64,000 bases of DNA from Acidobacteriota bacterium. Lineage in GTDB: Bacteria > Acidobacteriota > Terriglobia > Acidiferrales > UBA7541. Shown piece after piece: positions 1-7,911 of the stretch. Position 1 is the first letter of the stretch. Each line of letters starts with the position of its first letter. The notes below the pieces were generated by a model that saw only the letters and a list, made by a program, of their open reading frames with translations, searched no databases and was not told where the DNA came from. The position numbers were made by a program, and so were the translations under genes. The stretch is from contig JABCZJ010000020.1 in the NCBI GenBank assembly GCA_013289715.1, positions 20,209 through 84,208 of the forward strand, written 5' to 3'.

Positions 1-86
1 TCTCCGGCTCAAAAATGCACTACGCCGGCCAAGTGGAAACCCAATCCGAAATCACGCTAGTGCCCAACGCTCCCGCTGCGCCCTAG
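1..86 (+). CDS. 3' end of an unidentified protein (partial)
   Basis: An open frame entering from the left edge runs to a TAG at 84-86 and encodes about 27 residues ending in VPNAPAAP. The fragment is too short to identify. The frame has no internal stop and the next gene begins 320 bases later, so it is probably the tail of a real gene that starts outside the window. An accidental open frame cannot be excluded. Confidence 0.4.
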   Translation, partial: SGSKMHYAGQVETQSEITLVPNAPAAP

Positions 87-406
87 CCCCAAGCCCAGTC
101 GCCGCAGTTAGCGTTCGAGGCACAGCCACTCTTGGAGGTGCTCTCTCTTTGACATGTCAATCGGGCATGCGCAAGCCGAATAGCTGAAGCGCGGGGTGCG
201 CGAAGCTCGCGATCCAAATCGCAAGCTGCGACCTCAACGTCCCGAGCCAAGTTGCGACTTTCTGTCTCTACCAGTGTTACACTTCATGAATCCGAGCGCA
301 TCCCCCCAGCCAGCTTGGTTCGCATTCAAGAAAAAACAATTAGCGAGCGACCTCGACTCGCTGAATTGATCTAAAACTCCAAAACAAACAGGAGCTGTCT
401 CTGAAT
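87..406. other. Intergenic region with no recognised feature
   Basis: These 320 bases lie between the partial upstream gene and the FecR/DUF6600 gene. I see no convincing open frame, RNA gene or strong promoter. An AGGAG at about 390-394 is the likely ribosome binding site of the next gene, at a somewhat long distance from its ATG. Confidence 0.5.
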
Positions 407-2539
407 ATGCCGCTAACAAAATCAAGCAGAACCTCATATTTCTTGCTCCCGCTCTTAGCCTGTGTGCTGTTTCTCGCGTTGCCGGGCATCACGACTGGCC
501 AAGACGATCCACCTAGCCGTGTCGCGAGAATTAACTTCATACAAGGTTCAGTCTCTTTTCAACCCGCCGGCACGGAAGATTGGCTTGAAGCTGGTCCTAA
601 CCGCCCTTTGACCACGGGCGATCAGCTCTGGGCCGACGAAGGCTCCCGCGCCGAGCTCCACCTCGGCAGCAGCGCCATTCGCGTTTCTGAGCAGACCGGC
701 ATTTCATTCCTGAACGTCGCCGACCAAGCCGTACAAATTCAAGTGGCCCAGGGCACGGCTGATATTCGCATCCTGCATATGTGGGACAACGAGGTCTACG
801 AGATTGACACTGCCAACGTCGCGTTCACGATTACGCGCCCTGGTGAATATCGCGTGGACGTGGACCCGGATGGCACAGAAACCCTCATCACGGTACGCAA
901 CGGCGCCGGCGCAGTAACCGCGGGCGGCCAAGACTACGACCTGAGCAGCGGCCAGCAGTACGCATTTGAGGGCACGGACCAGATTAACTACAGCGCCGAC
1001 TACATTCCCGATCCCGACGACTTCGATGGTTGGTGCACGGATCGCGATCACCGTGAAGACAACGCGACGTCCGCGCGTTATGTCTCCCGAGAGGTTATCG
1101 GGTACGAAGATCTCGATACCTATGGAACGTGGCGCACCGATCCAACATATGGTCCCGTATGGGTTCCAACGGGCGTCGCACTTGATTGGGCGCCTTATCA
1201 CACCGGCCATTGGGCCTTCGTCGGTCCCTGGGGATGGACATGGGTCGACGACGCTCCCTGGGGTTTCGCGCCATTCCATTATGGACGCTGGGCTTACGTC
1301 GGCGGCGGATGGGGATGGATCCCAGGCCCTGTCGCTGTGGTCGGAGTCGGAGGAGTCGCGGTCGTAGGCGGCGGATGGGGCGTCCGGCCCGTTTATGCTC
1401 CGGCGCTGGTCGGGTTTGTCGGTGGTGGCGGATTTAGCGCGTCCATCGAGATCGGCGGCGGAGTTGCCGGCGTCGCCTGGGTCCCGCTGGGGCCTCGCGA
1501 CGTATGGGTTCCCGGGTACCACACCAGCGCCGTGTACATGACCAATGTCAACGTTACCAGCACGACCATCGTGAACCGCACGCAGATCACCAACGTGTAC
1601 AACACCACGATCATCAACAACAACACGACCACCGTGACTAAGATCACCTACTCCAATCAGGCGGCTCCCGGTGCCGTCACCGCTGTTCCGCAGAAGGCGT
1701 TTCAAGGCGGACAGCCCGTCGCCGCCGCGTCGGTCAAGGTGTCGGCCGAGGTGGTGTCCAGTCCCAAGGTCATGTCCGCAAAGCCTGTCGCGCCAACGGC
1801 AGAGAGCGTAAGGGGGCCGGCGCGTCCCGCAGCGGCTTCTGCACGGCCGCCCGCATCGCTCGCGAGCCATTCAGTAGTCACCAAGATGGCTCCGTCGCCT
1901 AAGGCCATACCCGTCGGGCATTCGGCGCCTTTGACCCCGGCGGCGTATAAACCCGCTACCAAGCCAAATGCGCATCCGAACACGAGCGTCAAGCCAGCAA
2001 CGCGACCGACAATTGCAGCGAAGCCTGCGGGAGCGCCGGGAGGTAAGCCCGCGAACGCAGGCCCGCCAGCTGGTAAGCCAGCCAATGCACCGCCACCGGC
2101 TCGCATCGCTTCGAATCCAGCCGCCACGGAGCAGCCCAACAAGGCAAATCCTCCCGCGGGTAACGCGAACAACAACGCAAACACCAAGCCCAATGCCAAT
2201 ACGGCCAAGGACGCGAACGGCGAAGCGCAACCACCCAAGAAGTCCACGCCTCCGCCATCGCACGACAATACAAACTCGCGCGACGAGGCCGCCAAACCGG
2301 CTGCTCCCGCGAAGCAACCGGAGGCCGTCAAACCACCTCCGCCGCCCCCCGCACCGAAGCCAGAAGCCAAGCCTGCACCGAAGCCAGAAGCCAAGCCTGC
2401 GCCTGCAGCGAAGCCAGCCGAACCTCCGAAAAAGCCGGCCCCCGCGGCTCAGGAACCGCCGAAGAACCAAAACAAAGAGCCAAAAAAGGACGAGAAGAAG
2501 CCACCAAAAGACGAAGAAAAGCACCCGGAGAAGAACTGA
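407..2539 (+). CDS. Secreted FecR-like / DUF6600 protein with proline-rich tail
   Basis: A 710-residue exported protein of unknown function. Residues 1-31 form a signal peptide. A FecR-like beta domain follows at about 40-200. Residues 236-308 are a tryptophan/glycine-rich block with repeated GHWAFVGPWGW- and GRWAYVGGGWGW-like units, typical of DUF6600. An Asn/Thr-rich stretch follows. From about residue 390 the chain is low-complexity Ala/Pro/Lys/Asn, ending in a very basic lysine-rich tail. A 24-base tandem duplication at 2351-2374 and 2375-2398 encodes the repeated PKPEAKPA unit. FecR domains elsewhere sense or scaffold at the envelope, but no sigma factor or anti-sigma gene is adjacent, so classical FecR signalling is not supported. 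The long open frames on other strands here are composition shadows. Confidence 0.8.
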   Translation: MPLTKSSRTSYFLLPLLACVLFLALPGITTGQDDPPSRVARINFIQGSVSFQPAGTEDWLEAGPNRPLTTGDQLWADEGSRAELHLGSSAIRVSEQTGISFLNVADQAVQIQVAQGTADIRILHMWDNEVYEIDTANVAFTITRPGEYRVDVDPDGTETLITVRNGAGAVTAGGQDYDLSSGQQYAFEGTDQINYSADYIPDPDDFDGWCTDRDHREDNATSARYVSREVIGYEDLDTYGTWRTDPTYGPVWVPTGVALDWAPYHTGHWAFVGPWGWTWVDDAPWGFAPFHYGRWAYVGGGWGWIPGPVAVVGVGGVAVVGGGWGVRPVYAPALVGFVGGGGFSASIEIGGGVAGVAWVPLGPRDVWVPGYHTSAVYMTNVNVTSTTIVNRTQITNVYNTTIINNNTTTVTKITYSNQAAPGAVTAVPQKAFQGGQPVAAASVKVSAEVVSSPKVMSAKPVAPTAESVRGPARPAAASARPPASLASHSVVTKMAPSPKAIPVGHSAPLTPAAYKPATKPNAHPNTSVKPATRPTIAAKPAGAPGGKPANAGPPAGKPANAPPPARIASNPAATEQPNKANPPAGNANNNANTKPNANTAKDANGEAQPPKKSTPPPSHDNTNSRDEAAKPAAPAKQPEAVKPPPPPPAPKPEAKPAPKPEAKPAPAAKPAEPPKKPAPAAQEPPKNQNKEPKKDEKKPPKDEEKHPEKN

Positions 2540-2560
2540 CCGGTTTTAGATCCGAGATCG

Positions 2561-2589
2561 AACCGGCCCCGAGCAATCGGGGCCGGTTT
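2561..2589 (+). terminator. Rho-independent-like terminator after the FecR/DUF6600 gene
   Basis: The arms at 2561-2572 and 2577-2588 form a perfect 12-bp GC-rich stem closed by a GCAA tetraloop (GNRA class). Only three T residues follow, so this is a strong hairpin with a weak U tract. It starts 21 bases after the stop codon at 2539. Confidence 0.65.
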
Positions 2590-2650
2590 GCCTCTACGCT
2601 GATGAGCTAGACTTCTGCGCCCATCACCACAAACTCCTGCGACAAACAGC

Positions 2651-2656
2651 TATAAT
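2651..2656 (+). promoter_or_regulatory. -10 box of a probable leaderless promoter
   Basis: A perfect TATAAT ends 8 bases before the ATG at 2665. Transcription would start at or within a base or two of the start codon, and no Shine-Dalgarno sequence is present. No good -35 box is visible at the usual distance. Confidence 0.45.
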
Positions 2657-2664
2657 CAACTCGC

Positions 2665-3174
2665 ATGATTCCTGCGTCCTACAAGCCGAAGAAGAAGTTC
2701 ATGGAGTTGGCTATTTCGGAAGCCAAGCTCGCGGGCGACCGCGGTGACTATCCCATCGGCGCGGTGATCACGCGCCTGGTGGGCAAACGCGAAGTAGTCA
2801 TCAGTAGCGCTGGCAACCGCGTGAAAACTTCCGGCTCCAGCATCAAACACGTGGAACTGGAAACGCTCAAATACGTCTGCAGTGGCTACGGCCGCTACCT
2901 GCCCGACTTCGTCCTCTACTCCACACACGAACCTTGTGCGATGTGCGCCGGCGCATGTGTGTGGTCCAGAATTGGCGCGGTCGTTTACGGCGTTTCACAG
3001 GAAGATATAGCTGCGTACGGCCGGAAGTGCGGCACGGAAGATTACAAATGGCGAGCGTGCCTCATCTCCTGCAAGTTTGTCTTCCGCAAAGGCAATCACC
3101 GCATCCCCGTCATAGGCGGTTTTCTTCGCAAGGAATGCCAAAAACTTTTCAGTTACAAGACCACGCGTAAATGA
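2665..3174 (+). CDS. Nucleoside/nucleotide deaminase of the cytidine deaminase-like superfamily
   Basis: A 169-residue zinc-dependent deaminase. The zinc site is readable: His62 and catalytic Glu64 in KHVELE, then Cys91 and Cys94 in PCAMC, the layout of guanine, cytosine and tRNA-adenosine deaminases. The general-acid motif is HVE rather than the more common HAE. The SRIGAVVYGVS segment after the cysteines is also typical. The substrate cannot be fixed by eye: the sequence resembles generic nucleoside deaminases more than TadA, and the C-terminal extension (about 120-169) carries two further cysteines and many basic residues. The gene stands alone and is probably transcribed from the leaderless promoter just upstream. 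Confidence 0.85.
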   Translation: MIPASYKPKKKFMELAISEAKLAGDRGDYPIGAVITRLVGKREVVISSAGNRVKTSGSSIKHVELETLKYVCSGYGRYLPDFVLYSTHEPCAMCAGACVWSRIGAVVYGVSQEDIAAYGRKCGTEDYKWRACLISCKFVFRKGNHRIPVIGGFLRKECQKLFSYKTTRK

Positions 3175-3345
3175 CCAATGCGAACCTCGGCAGATATTCC
3201 TGAGGACTCCGATCCGAGGCACTGTGCCTGCTGCGCCCGGTTTTCGTAGCGTCGGCGTCTTGCCGGCTCTTTGTCCTGGCGGTTCCCGCCGTAGCGTAGA
3301 TAGTGGGCCACCTTGAACGAGCGGTATGAGTGACACGATCTTCCC

Positions 3346-3537
3346 GTGTTCAGGAGATTCAAGCTTCACAGGAAGAATGAAGCCTTAAAGTGCTCGTTCT
3401 GCAACAGGAAGAGCGACGAAATCGAGAAACTCATAGCGAGTCCGTCTAACGGTCCTATCCAAGCCTATCTCTGCAACGAATGCGTTATTGTTTGCAGCGC
3501 TATTTTGGAGTCCGAGAAAAAGACAGCTGCAAAGTAG
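3346..3537 (+). CDS. Stand-alone ClpX-type C4 zinc-finger protein
   Basis: A 63-residue protein that is little more than the N-terminal zinc-binding domain of ClpX. Cys16 and Cys19 (CSFC) and Cys43 and Cys46 (CNEC) are the ligands, separated by the DEIEKLIASPS segment that matches the corresponding ClpX stretch. There is no AAA+ domain and no room for one, because uvrB begins 97 bases downstream. In ClpX this domain dimerises and recruits adaptors and substrates; a free copy might act as an adaptor or decoy for ClpXP, which is inference. The start is taken as GTG 3346 and is uncertain because no good ribosome binding site precedes it. Confidence 0.7.
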   Translation: MFRRFKLHRKNEALKCSFCNRKSDEIEKLIASPSNGPIQAYLCNECVIVCSAILESEKKTAAK

Positions 3538-3584
3538 CTCCCTGCAGTCGGCTGCCGCCCCAAGCACGCCGCTGCGAAATGAGT

Positions 3585-3590
3585 TATAAT
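3585..3590 (+). promoter_or_regulatory. Putative -10 box for uvrB
   Basis: A TATAAT lies 44 bases before the chosen uvrB ATG. No clear -35 and no LexA-like box is visible nearby. Confidence 0.35.
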
Positions 3591-3634
3591 TAAAATTTTC
3601 CGCGTGGCGCGTTTTGCGCGCTGAGGACTTCTGC

Positions 3635-5761
3635 ATGAACTTCAAGCTGGCCAGCGACTACGAACCCCGCGGCGACCAGCCGCAAGCCATCTCGCAGCTC
3701 CTCTCCGGCCTCTCCGCCGGCGATCGCCACCAGGTCCTCCTCGGCGTCACCGGCTCGGGCAAAACTTTCACGATGGCCAAGGTAATCGAAGAAATCAATC
3801 GCCCGACGATCGTCCTGGCGCACAATAAAACCCTCGCCGCGCAGCTATTCCACGAATTCAAATCCTTCTTTCCCGATAACGCCGTCGAATATTTCGTCAG
3901 CTATTACGATTATTACCAGCCCGAAGCCTACGTTCCGGCCAGCGACACCTACATCGAAAAAGAATCCACCATCAACGACGAGCTGGACAAGCTGCGCATG
4001 AGCGCCACGCGCTCCCTCTTCGAGCGACGCGACGTGATCATCGTTGCTTCCGTCTCCTGCATCTACGGCCTGGGCTCGCCCGAAGCCTACTACGGCATGA
4101 TGCTGCTCCTCGAAAAGGGCATGTCCATCAATCGCGAAACGATTCTGCGCAAGCTCGTCGAAATTCAGTACGAGCGCGGCGAAGATTTGCGGCGCGGCAC
4201 TTTCCGCGTACGCGGAGACATCATCGAAATCTATCCGCCCTACGACGATCTCGCCGTGCGCATTGAGTTGTGGGGCACGCAGATCGAAGCGATCCGCAAG
4301 ATTGACCCGCTCACCGGAGAAATCCGCCTGACGCGCGAAGGCGATATCACGCGCCAGCCGATCTATCCGAAAACGCACTACGTGCTGCCCGCCGAACAAC
4401 GCGAGCGCGCCATCCAAAGCATCTACGAAGAAATGGAATGGTGGAAAGGGGAACTGAGCCGCCAGGGAAAAATCGTGGAATCGCAGCGGATCGTGCAGCG
4501 CACCAATTTCGATATCGAAATGATGCGCACGATTGGCTATTGTCACGGCATCGAAAATTATTCGCGCCATCTTTCGGGCCGCTTGCCCGGTGAAGCGCCG
4601 CCGACGCTGCTCGATTATGTGCCGTCCGATTATTTGCTCGTGGTGGACGAATCGCACCAGACCGTGCCGCAGCTGCACGCCATGTATCACGGCGACCGCT
4701 CGCGCAAACAGACATTGGTGAATTACGGTTTTCGCATGCCTTCGGCCCTTGACAATCGTCCGCTCACTTTCGAGGAGTTTGAACACCGCACCAATCAAGT
4801 CGTCTACGTTTCCGCCACGCCCGGCCCCTACGAGCTGACGAAAACTGGCGGCGTCGTCGTCGAGCAGGTGATTCGCCCCACGGGCCTGGTGGATCCCGAA
4901 GTCGAAGTTCGTCCGGTGAAGGGCCAGGTGGACGATCTGCTGGAGCAAATCCGCCAGCGCACCGCGCGCAACGAACGCATCTTGGTCACGACGCTCACCA
5001 AGCGCATGGCCGAAGACCTCGCGGAATATTTCGCCGAAGTCGGCGTCCGCGTGCGTTACCTGCACTCTGAAATTGACACCTTGGAACGCGTGCGCATTCT
5101 GCGCGATCTGCGCCGCGGCGAGTTCGACGTGCTCATCGGCATCAACCTGCTGCGCGAAGGCCTGGACCTGCCGGAAGTTTCGCTGGTCGCGATTCTCGAC
5201 GCCGATAAAGAAGGCTACCTGCGCAGCGCCACGTCCTTAATCCAGACCATGGGCCGCTGCGCGCGCCACATCGAAGGCCGCGCCATTCTATACGCCGATC
5301 GCATGACCGATTCCATGCGCCAAGCCATCGGCGAAACCAGCCGCCGCCGCGCCATTCAGGAAACCTACAATCGCGACCACAACATCACTCCGCAATCCAT
5401 CATCAAGTCCGTGGACATGCAGCTTGCGCGCATCATCGAAGCCGATTACCTCACCGTGCCGGCAGACGAGCCTGTGCTCGGCGAAATCACCAGCGAAGCG
5501 CAAATGGTGCAGGCCATCGCGCAACTGGAAACTCAAATGCGCGAGGCGGCGAAGAATTTCGAGTTCGAACGAGCGGCGAGCATTCGCGATCGCGTGCGAG
5601 CTCTAAAGCAACGTGACTTTGGTGCCATATTTTCGCCGGTTGCGATTGATCCGCCGGTTGGGGGTTCCGTGGCTGCCGCTGTGGTCGAAGAGCCACCCAT
5701 CGCTCAGCTTCCGCCGCCAAAAACGCGGACGCGCGCCGCAAGAGTGTCGAAGAAATCGTGA
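3635..5761 (+). CDS. uvrB: UvrABC excinuclease subunit B
   Basis: The DNA-damage verification subunit of nucleotide excision repair, which receives lesions from UvrA and positions UvrC for dual incision. The 708-residue length is normal. Walker A is GVTGSGKT at residues 37-44. The damage-probing beta-hairpin region with YYDYYQPEAYVP follows, then helicase motifs including DESH, and a C-terminal UVR domain around FEFERAASIRDRVRAL that contacts UvrC. ATG 3635 is chosen over an upstream in-frame TTG at 3614 because GAGGA sits 7 bases before it and the protein then begins MNFKLASDYEP as in the family. The next gene follows after a short gap, so co-transcription is possible. Confidence 0.97.
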   Translation: MNFKLASDYEPRGDQPQAISQLLSGLSAGDRHQVLLGVTGSGKTFTMAKVIEEINRPTIVLAHNKTLAAQLFHEFKSFFPDNAVEYFVSYYDYYQPEAYVPASDTYIEKESTINDELDKLRMSATRSLFERRDVIIVASVSCIYGLGSPEAYYGMMLLLEKGMSINRETILRKLVEIQYERGEDLRRGTFRVRGDIIEIYPPYDDLAVRIELWGTQIEAIRKIDPLTGEIRLTREGDITRQPIYPKTHYVLPAEQRERAIQSIYEEMEWWKGELSRQGKIVESQRIVQRTNFDIEMMRTIGYCHGIENYSRHLSGRLPGEAPPTLLDYVPSDYLLVVDESHQTVPQLHAMYHGDRSRKQTLVNYGFRMPSALDNRPLTFEEFEHRTNQVVYVSATPGPYELTKTGGVVVEQVIRPTGLVDPEVEVRPVKGQVDDLLEQIRQRTARNERILVTTLTKRMAEDLAEYFAEVGVRVRYLHSEIDTLERVRILRDLRRGEFDVLIGINLLREGLDLPEVSLVAILDADKEGYLRSATSLIQTMGRCARHIEGRAILYADRMTDSMRQAIGETSRRRAIQETYNRDHNITPQSIIKSVDMQLARIIEADYLTVPADEPVLGEITSEAQMVQAIAQLETQMREAAKNFEFERAASIRDRVRALKQRDFGAIFSPVAIDPPVGGSVAAAVVEEPPIAQLPPPKTRTRAARVSKKS

Positions 5762-5817
5762 TCGCGGGCGTACGTTTCTGGTATCCTGTGCGGGTTTTGT
5801 GGCTCGGAGAAAACGCA

Positions 5818-6501
5818 GTGCGCGACATATTATCCTTCGCTCGATCGCGCCTGCATGCGCTTCTGCTCTTGACTGTAGTTACAGTCGCATTTTCGGCGCC
5901 GGCCCGCTCCCAAACCGCCCCGCAGCCGCAACCGCTCTACCCCCCGGGCAACGAATTCGCCGTCTGGGGCGGCTACTCCGTGGGCAATTCTCAGGTCTTC
6001 GGAAGCACCTCGAACCGCCAGCTCGGAGTGCTCGCTCTGCGTTACGCACGAACTCTCTACGACAAGCCGTTCACCTCGCTGCAATACACGCTCGACGTCG
6101 TTCCTGTGGAAACCGTGCGTCAGTACACCTATCAGGTCTGCATGCCGAACCCGAGTCAAATCGCTTATTGCACCAACGGGCGTGAGACGGTGTACGGCGG
6201 CGGCGTGAATCCCATCGGGCTGAAGCTGAATTTTCGCCGCGAGCATCGTCTGCAGCCGTTCATCGCTTCCACGGCGGGATTCGTCGCCTCAGTGAGGCCC
6301 GTGCCCGTGGATGTTCCCGGCGGCACGCAATTTAATTTCACATTCGATTTTCAAACCGGAGTGGACTGGTTTAATTCTTCGCGCAACCGCGCCTGGCGCT
6401 TCGGCTACAAATACCAGCACATCTCCAATGCCTATCGCCACACCTTCAATCCCGGCGTGGATTTCCACTTCCTCTTCGTCTCGTACTCGTTCTTCAAATA
6501 A
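5818..6501 (+). CDS. PagL-like acyloxyacyl hydrolase (lipid A 3-O-deacylase family)
   Basis: A 227-residue protein with a signal peptide (about residues 1-32) and an alternating beta-strand pattern ending in aromatic residues (FVSYSFFK), as in outer-membrane barrels. The motif YQHISN followed by NPGVDF matches the PagL active-site region: His201 and Ser203 align with the catalytic His and Ser. The position 14 residues after the His, which is Glu in characterised PagL, is Asp215. PagL removes the 3-O-acyl chain of lipid A in the outer leaflet. GTG 5818 is preferred because GGAGA lies 8 bases upstream and it gives a clean signal peptide; a longer frame overlaps the uvrB stop. Activity is uncertain given the Asp. 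Confidence 0.7.
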   Translation: MRDILSFARSRLHALLLLTVVTVAFSAPARSQTAPQPQPLYPPGNEFAVWGGYSVGNSQVFGSTSNRQLGVLALRYARTLYDKPFTSLQYTLDVVPVETVRQYTYQVCMPNPSQIAYCTNGRETVYGGGVNPIGLKLNFRREHRLQPFIASTAGFVASVRPVPVDVPGGTQFNFTFDFQTGVDWFNSSRNRAWRFGYKYQHISNAYRHTFNPGVDFHFLFVSYSFFK

Positions 6502-6537
6502 AACGACGCACAGCCGCTGCCCTTGAATTTGTAACGG

Positions 6538-6560
6538 CCGCCTGCCTTTTAGGCGGGCGG
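6538..6560 (+). terminator. Hairpin after the PagL-like gene
   Basis: Nine-base arms at 6538-6546 and 6552-6560 pair with one G-T wobble around a 5-base loop (TTTTA). It lies 37 bases after the stop at 6501 and is followed by a weak T run, so it is a possible terminator inside a repeat-rich spacer. Confidence 0.35.
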
Positions 6561-6581
6561 AGTTCATTTTGCAGTTGACTC

Positions 6582-6617
6582 TGTAGCGGCCAGCTTTAGC
6601 TGGGCGCCTTTGCCTTC
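6582..6617 (+). repeat. 36-base dispersed repeat, copy 1
   Basis: This segment, beginning TGTAGCGGCCAGCTT, matches the reverse complement of 61572-61607 with two mismatches. Both copies are intergenic. It contains the short inverted pair GGCCAGCT / AGCTGGGC-like and belongs to the dispersed GC-rich repeats seen elsewhere in the window. Confidence 0.6.
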
Positions 6618-6679
6618 GTCCCCGTTGCGTCTCCGCGGTGAATCGGTTCTCTAAACGACGTCTGCTACCGCCCCTGCGC

Positions 6680-7858
6680 TCACACCACCCCGCGCTTCAA
6701 CTCGTCAATCGCATAAAACGTCCCCCGCCACCGAATCCCTCCCTGCCGCAAAGTCACAATCGTTGACCGCACGATCATCCACACAAAAATCAAAGCGCCC
6801 AGCGGCTGCGTCACCGCATACAAAGGCGACTCCCCAAATTCCAGCGCCGTTCCAGCCTGAGCCATCATCGGCAGCACAATCGCCACGACCGCAAATATCC
6901 GCGCCCAACCATGCACAAACGGCACAGCCAGCCAGGGCAGCACGAACATCAGCAAAGTCCCAGCCACCTGCCCGCAAGCCACCCACCAGCGAAAGCCGGT
7001 GGTCGCGTAAAAATTCTTGGTCGTTCCGCGAATAATGTTTCCCAGTCCAGCGTGCCAATGCACGCAGACCGCCCGCCCAGCCTTCGCGATGCCCGAACGC
7101 AAGCCCGCCAACTTCACCAGTTTTCCCACTTTTACGTCGTCCACCACTTCCATCGCCAGGCGCCGATGCGTCCCCATTTTTTCGTAAGCGCTGCGCCGGA
7201 TCAGTTGAAATGCTCCGACACCCACATAGCCGCCCGATTGGGGGTCGCTCGCTCGCCACGGCCGCAGGCCCAGCATGAACGACATCCCGAAGAACGTCAT
7301 CGCGATTTTTTCGCCCGCTGTAAACATTTCAGCGTGGCACAGCAGCGTCAAGTGGTCCCAATGTCTCTGTTCCGCGAGCGCGATCGTGGTGCGCAACACG
7401 TTCGGCTCGAAACGCACGTCGGCATCGGTGAGAACGAGCCATTCGCCGGTCGAATGTTCGAAAGCCGTTTGCAATCCATGCGGTTTGCCCAGCCAGCCCG
7501 CGGGAAGGGAAGTGACGTGCACCACTTTCAACCGAGGATTGGCGCGCGCGGCCGCATCCAAAATGCTGCCGGTCGCGTCTTCGGAGCGATCGTCGACGGC
7601 GATGACCTCATAATCCGGAAAATCCATCGCCAGAAAGCTTTCCAGCGCCGCCGGCAATTTTTCTGCCTCGTCCAGAGCTGAAAATAAAATCGAAACGCGC
7701 GGTGCGGTTTCGGGCTTGCCGCTGTGCGCAGTTTCAACCGGGTGTAGCAGGACTTGATTCAGCGCCGGAATCAAATACGCCCCTCGCGCCAAATCAACAG
7801 CCGCAAGCAACCACCCGAACGCAATGCATCCCAGCAATCCTGTCCAAAACCAATGCAA
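6680..7858 (-). CDS. Membrane-anchored family 2 glycosyltransferase
   Basis: A 392-residue GT-A fold glycosyltransferase. A transmembrane helix occupies about residues 5-25. The catalytic domain starts at RVSILFSALDE (about 54), with VDDRSED near 88 and the DxD metal site Asp145-Ala-Asp147. The C-terminal third holds several more membrane spans. The GWLGKPHGLQ segment resembles HpnB-like hopanoid-associated glycosyltransferases, but no hopanoid genes are nearby, so substrate and product are unknown. It is the only gene of its group and is divergent from the DUF2520 operon, separated by 53 bases that must hold both promoters. Confidence 0.85.
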   Translation of the reverse strand: MHWFWTGLLGCIAFGWLLAAVDLARGAYLIPALNQVLLHPVETAHSGKPETAPRVSILFSALDEAEKLPAALESFLAMDFPDYEVIAVDDRSEDATGSILDAAARANPRLKVVHVTSLPAGWLGKPHGLQTAFEHSTGEWLVLTDADVRFEPNVLRTTIALAEQRHWDHLTLLCHAEMFTAGEKIAMTFFGMSFMLGLRPWRASDPQSGGYVGVGAFQLIRRSAYEKMGTHRRLAMEVVDDVKVGKLVKLAGLRSGIAKAGRAVCVHWHAGLGNIIRGTTKNFYATTGFRWWVACGQVAGTLLMFVLPWLAVPFVHGWARIFAVVAIVLPMMAQAGTALEFGESPLYAVTQPLGALIFVWMIVRSTIVTLRQGGIRWRGTFYAIDELKRGVV

Positions 7859-7911
7859 TTTGAAATTTCTCCCGGCGCACGACGTGCGAACACGCTATGC
7901 TATCACTTTGC

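Noticed and set aside
704..1870. A 388-codon minus-strand frame inside the FecR/DUF6600 gene
   Set aside because: Arg/Asp/Gly-rich composition typical of a shadow in GC-rich repeats.
407..2539. FecR-type signalling system
   Set aside because: No extracytoplasmic sigma factor or TonB-dependent receptor gene is adjacent, so only the fold is claimed.
3845..5065. A 406-codon minus-strand frame inside uvrB
   Set aside because: Antisense shadow of uvrB with no recognisable domain.
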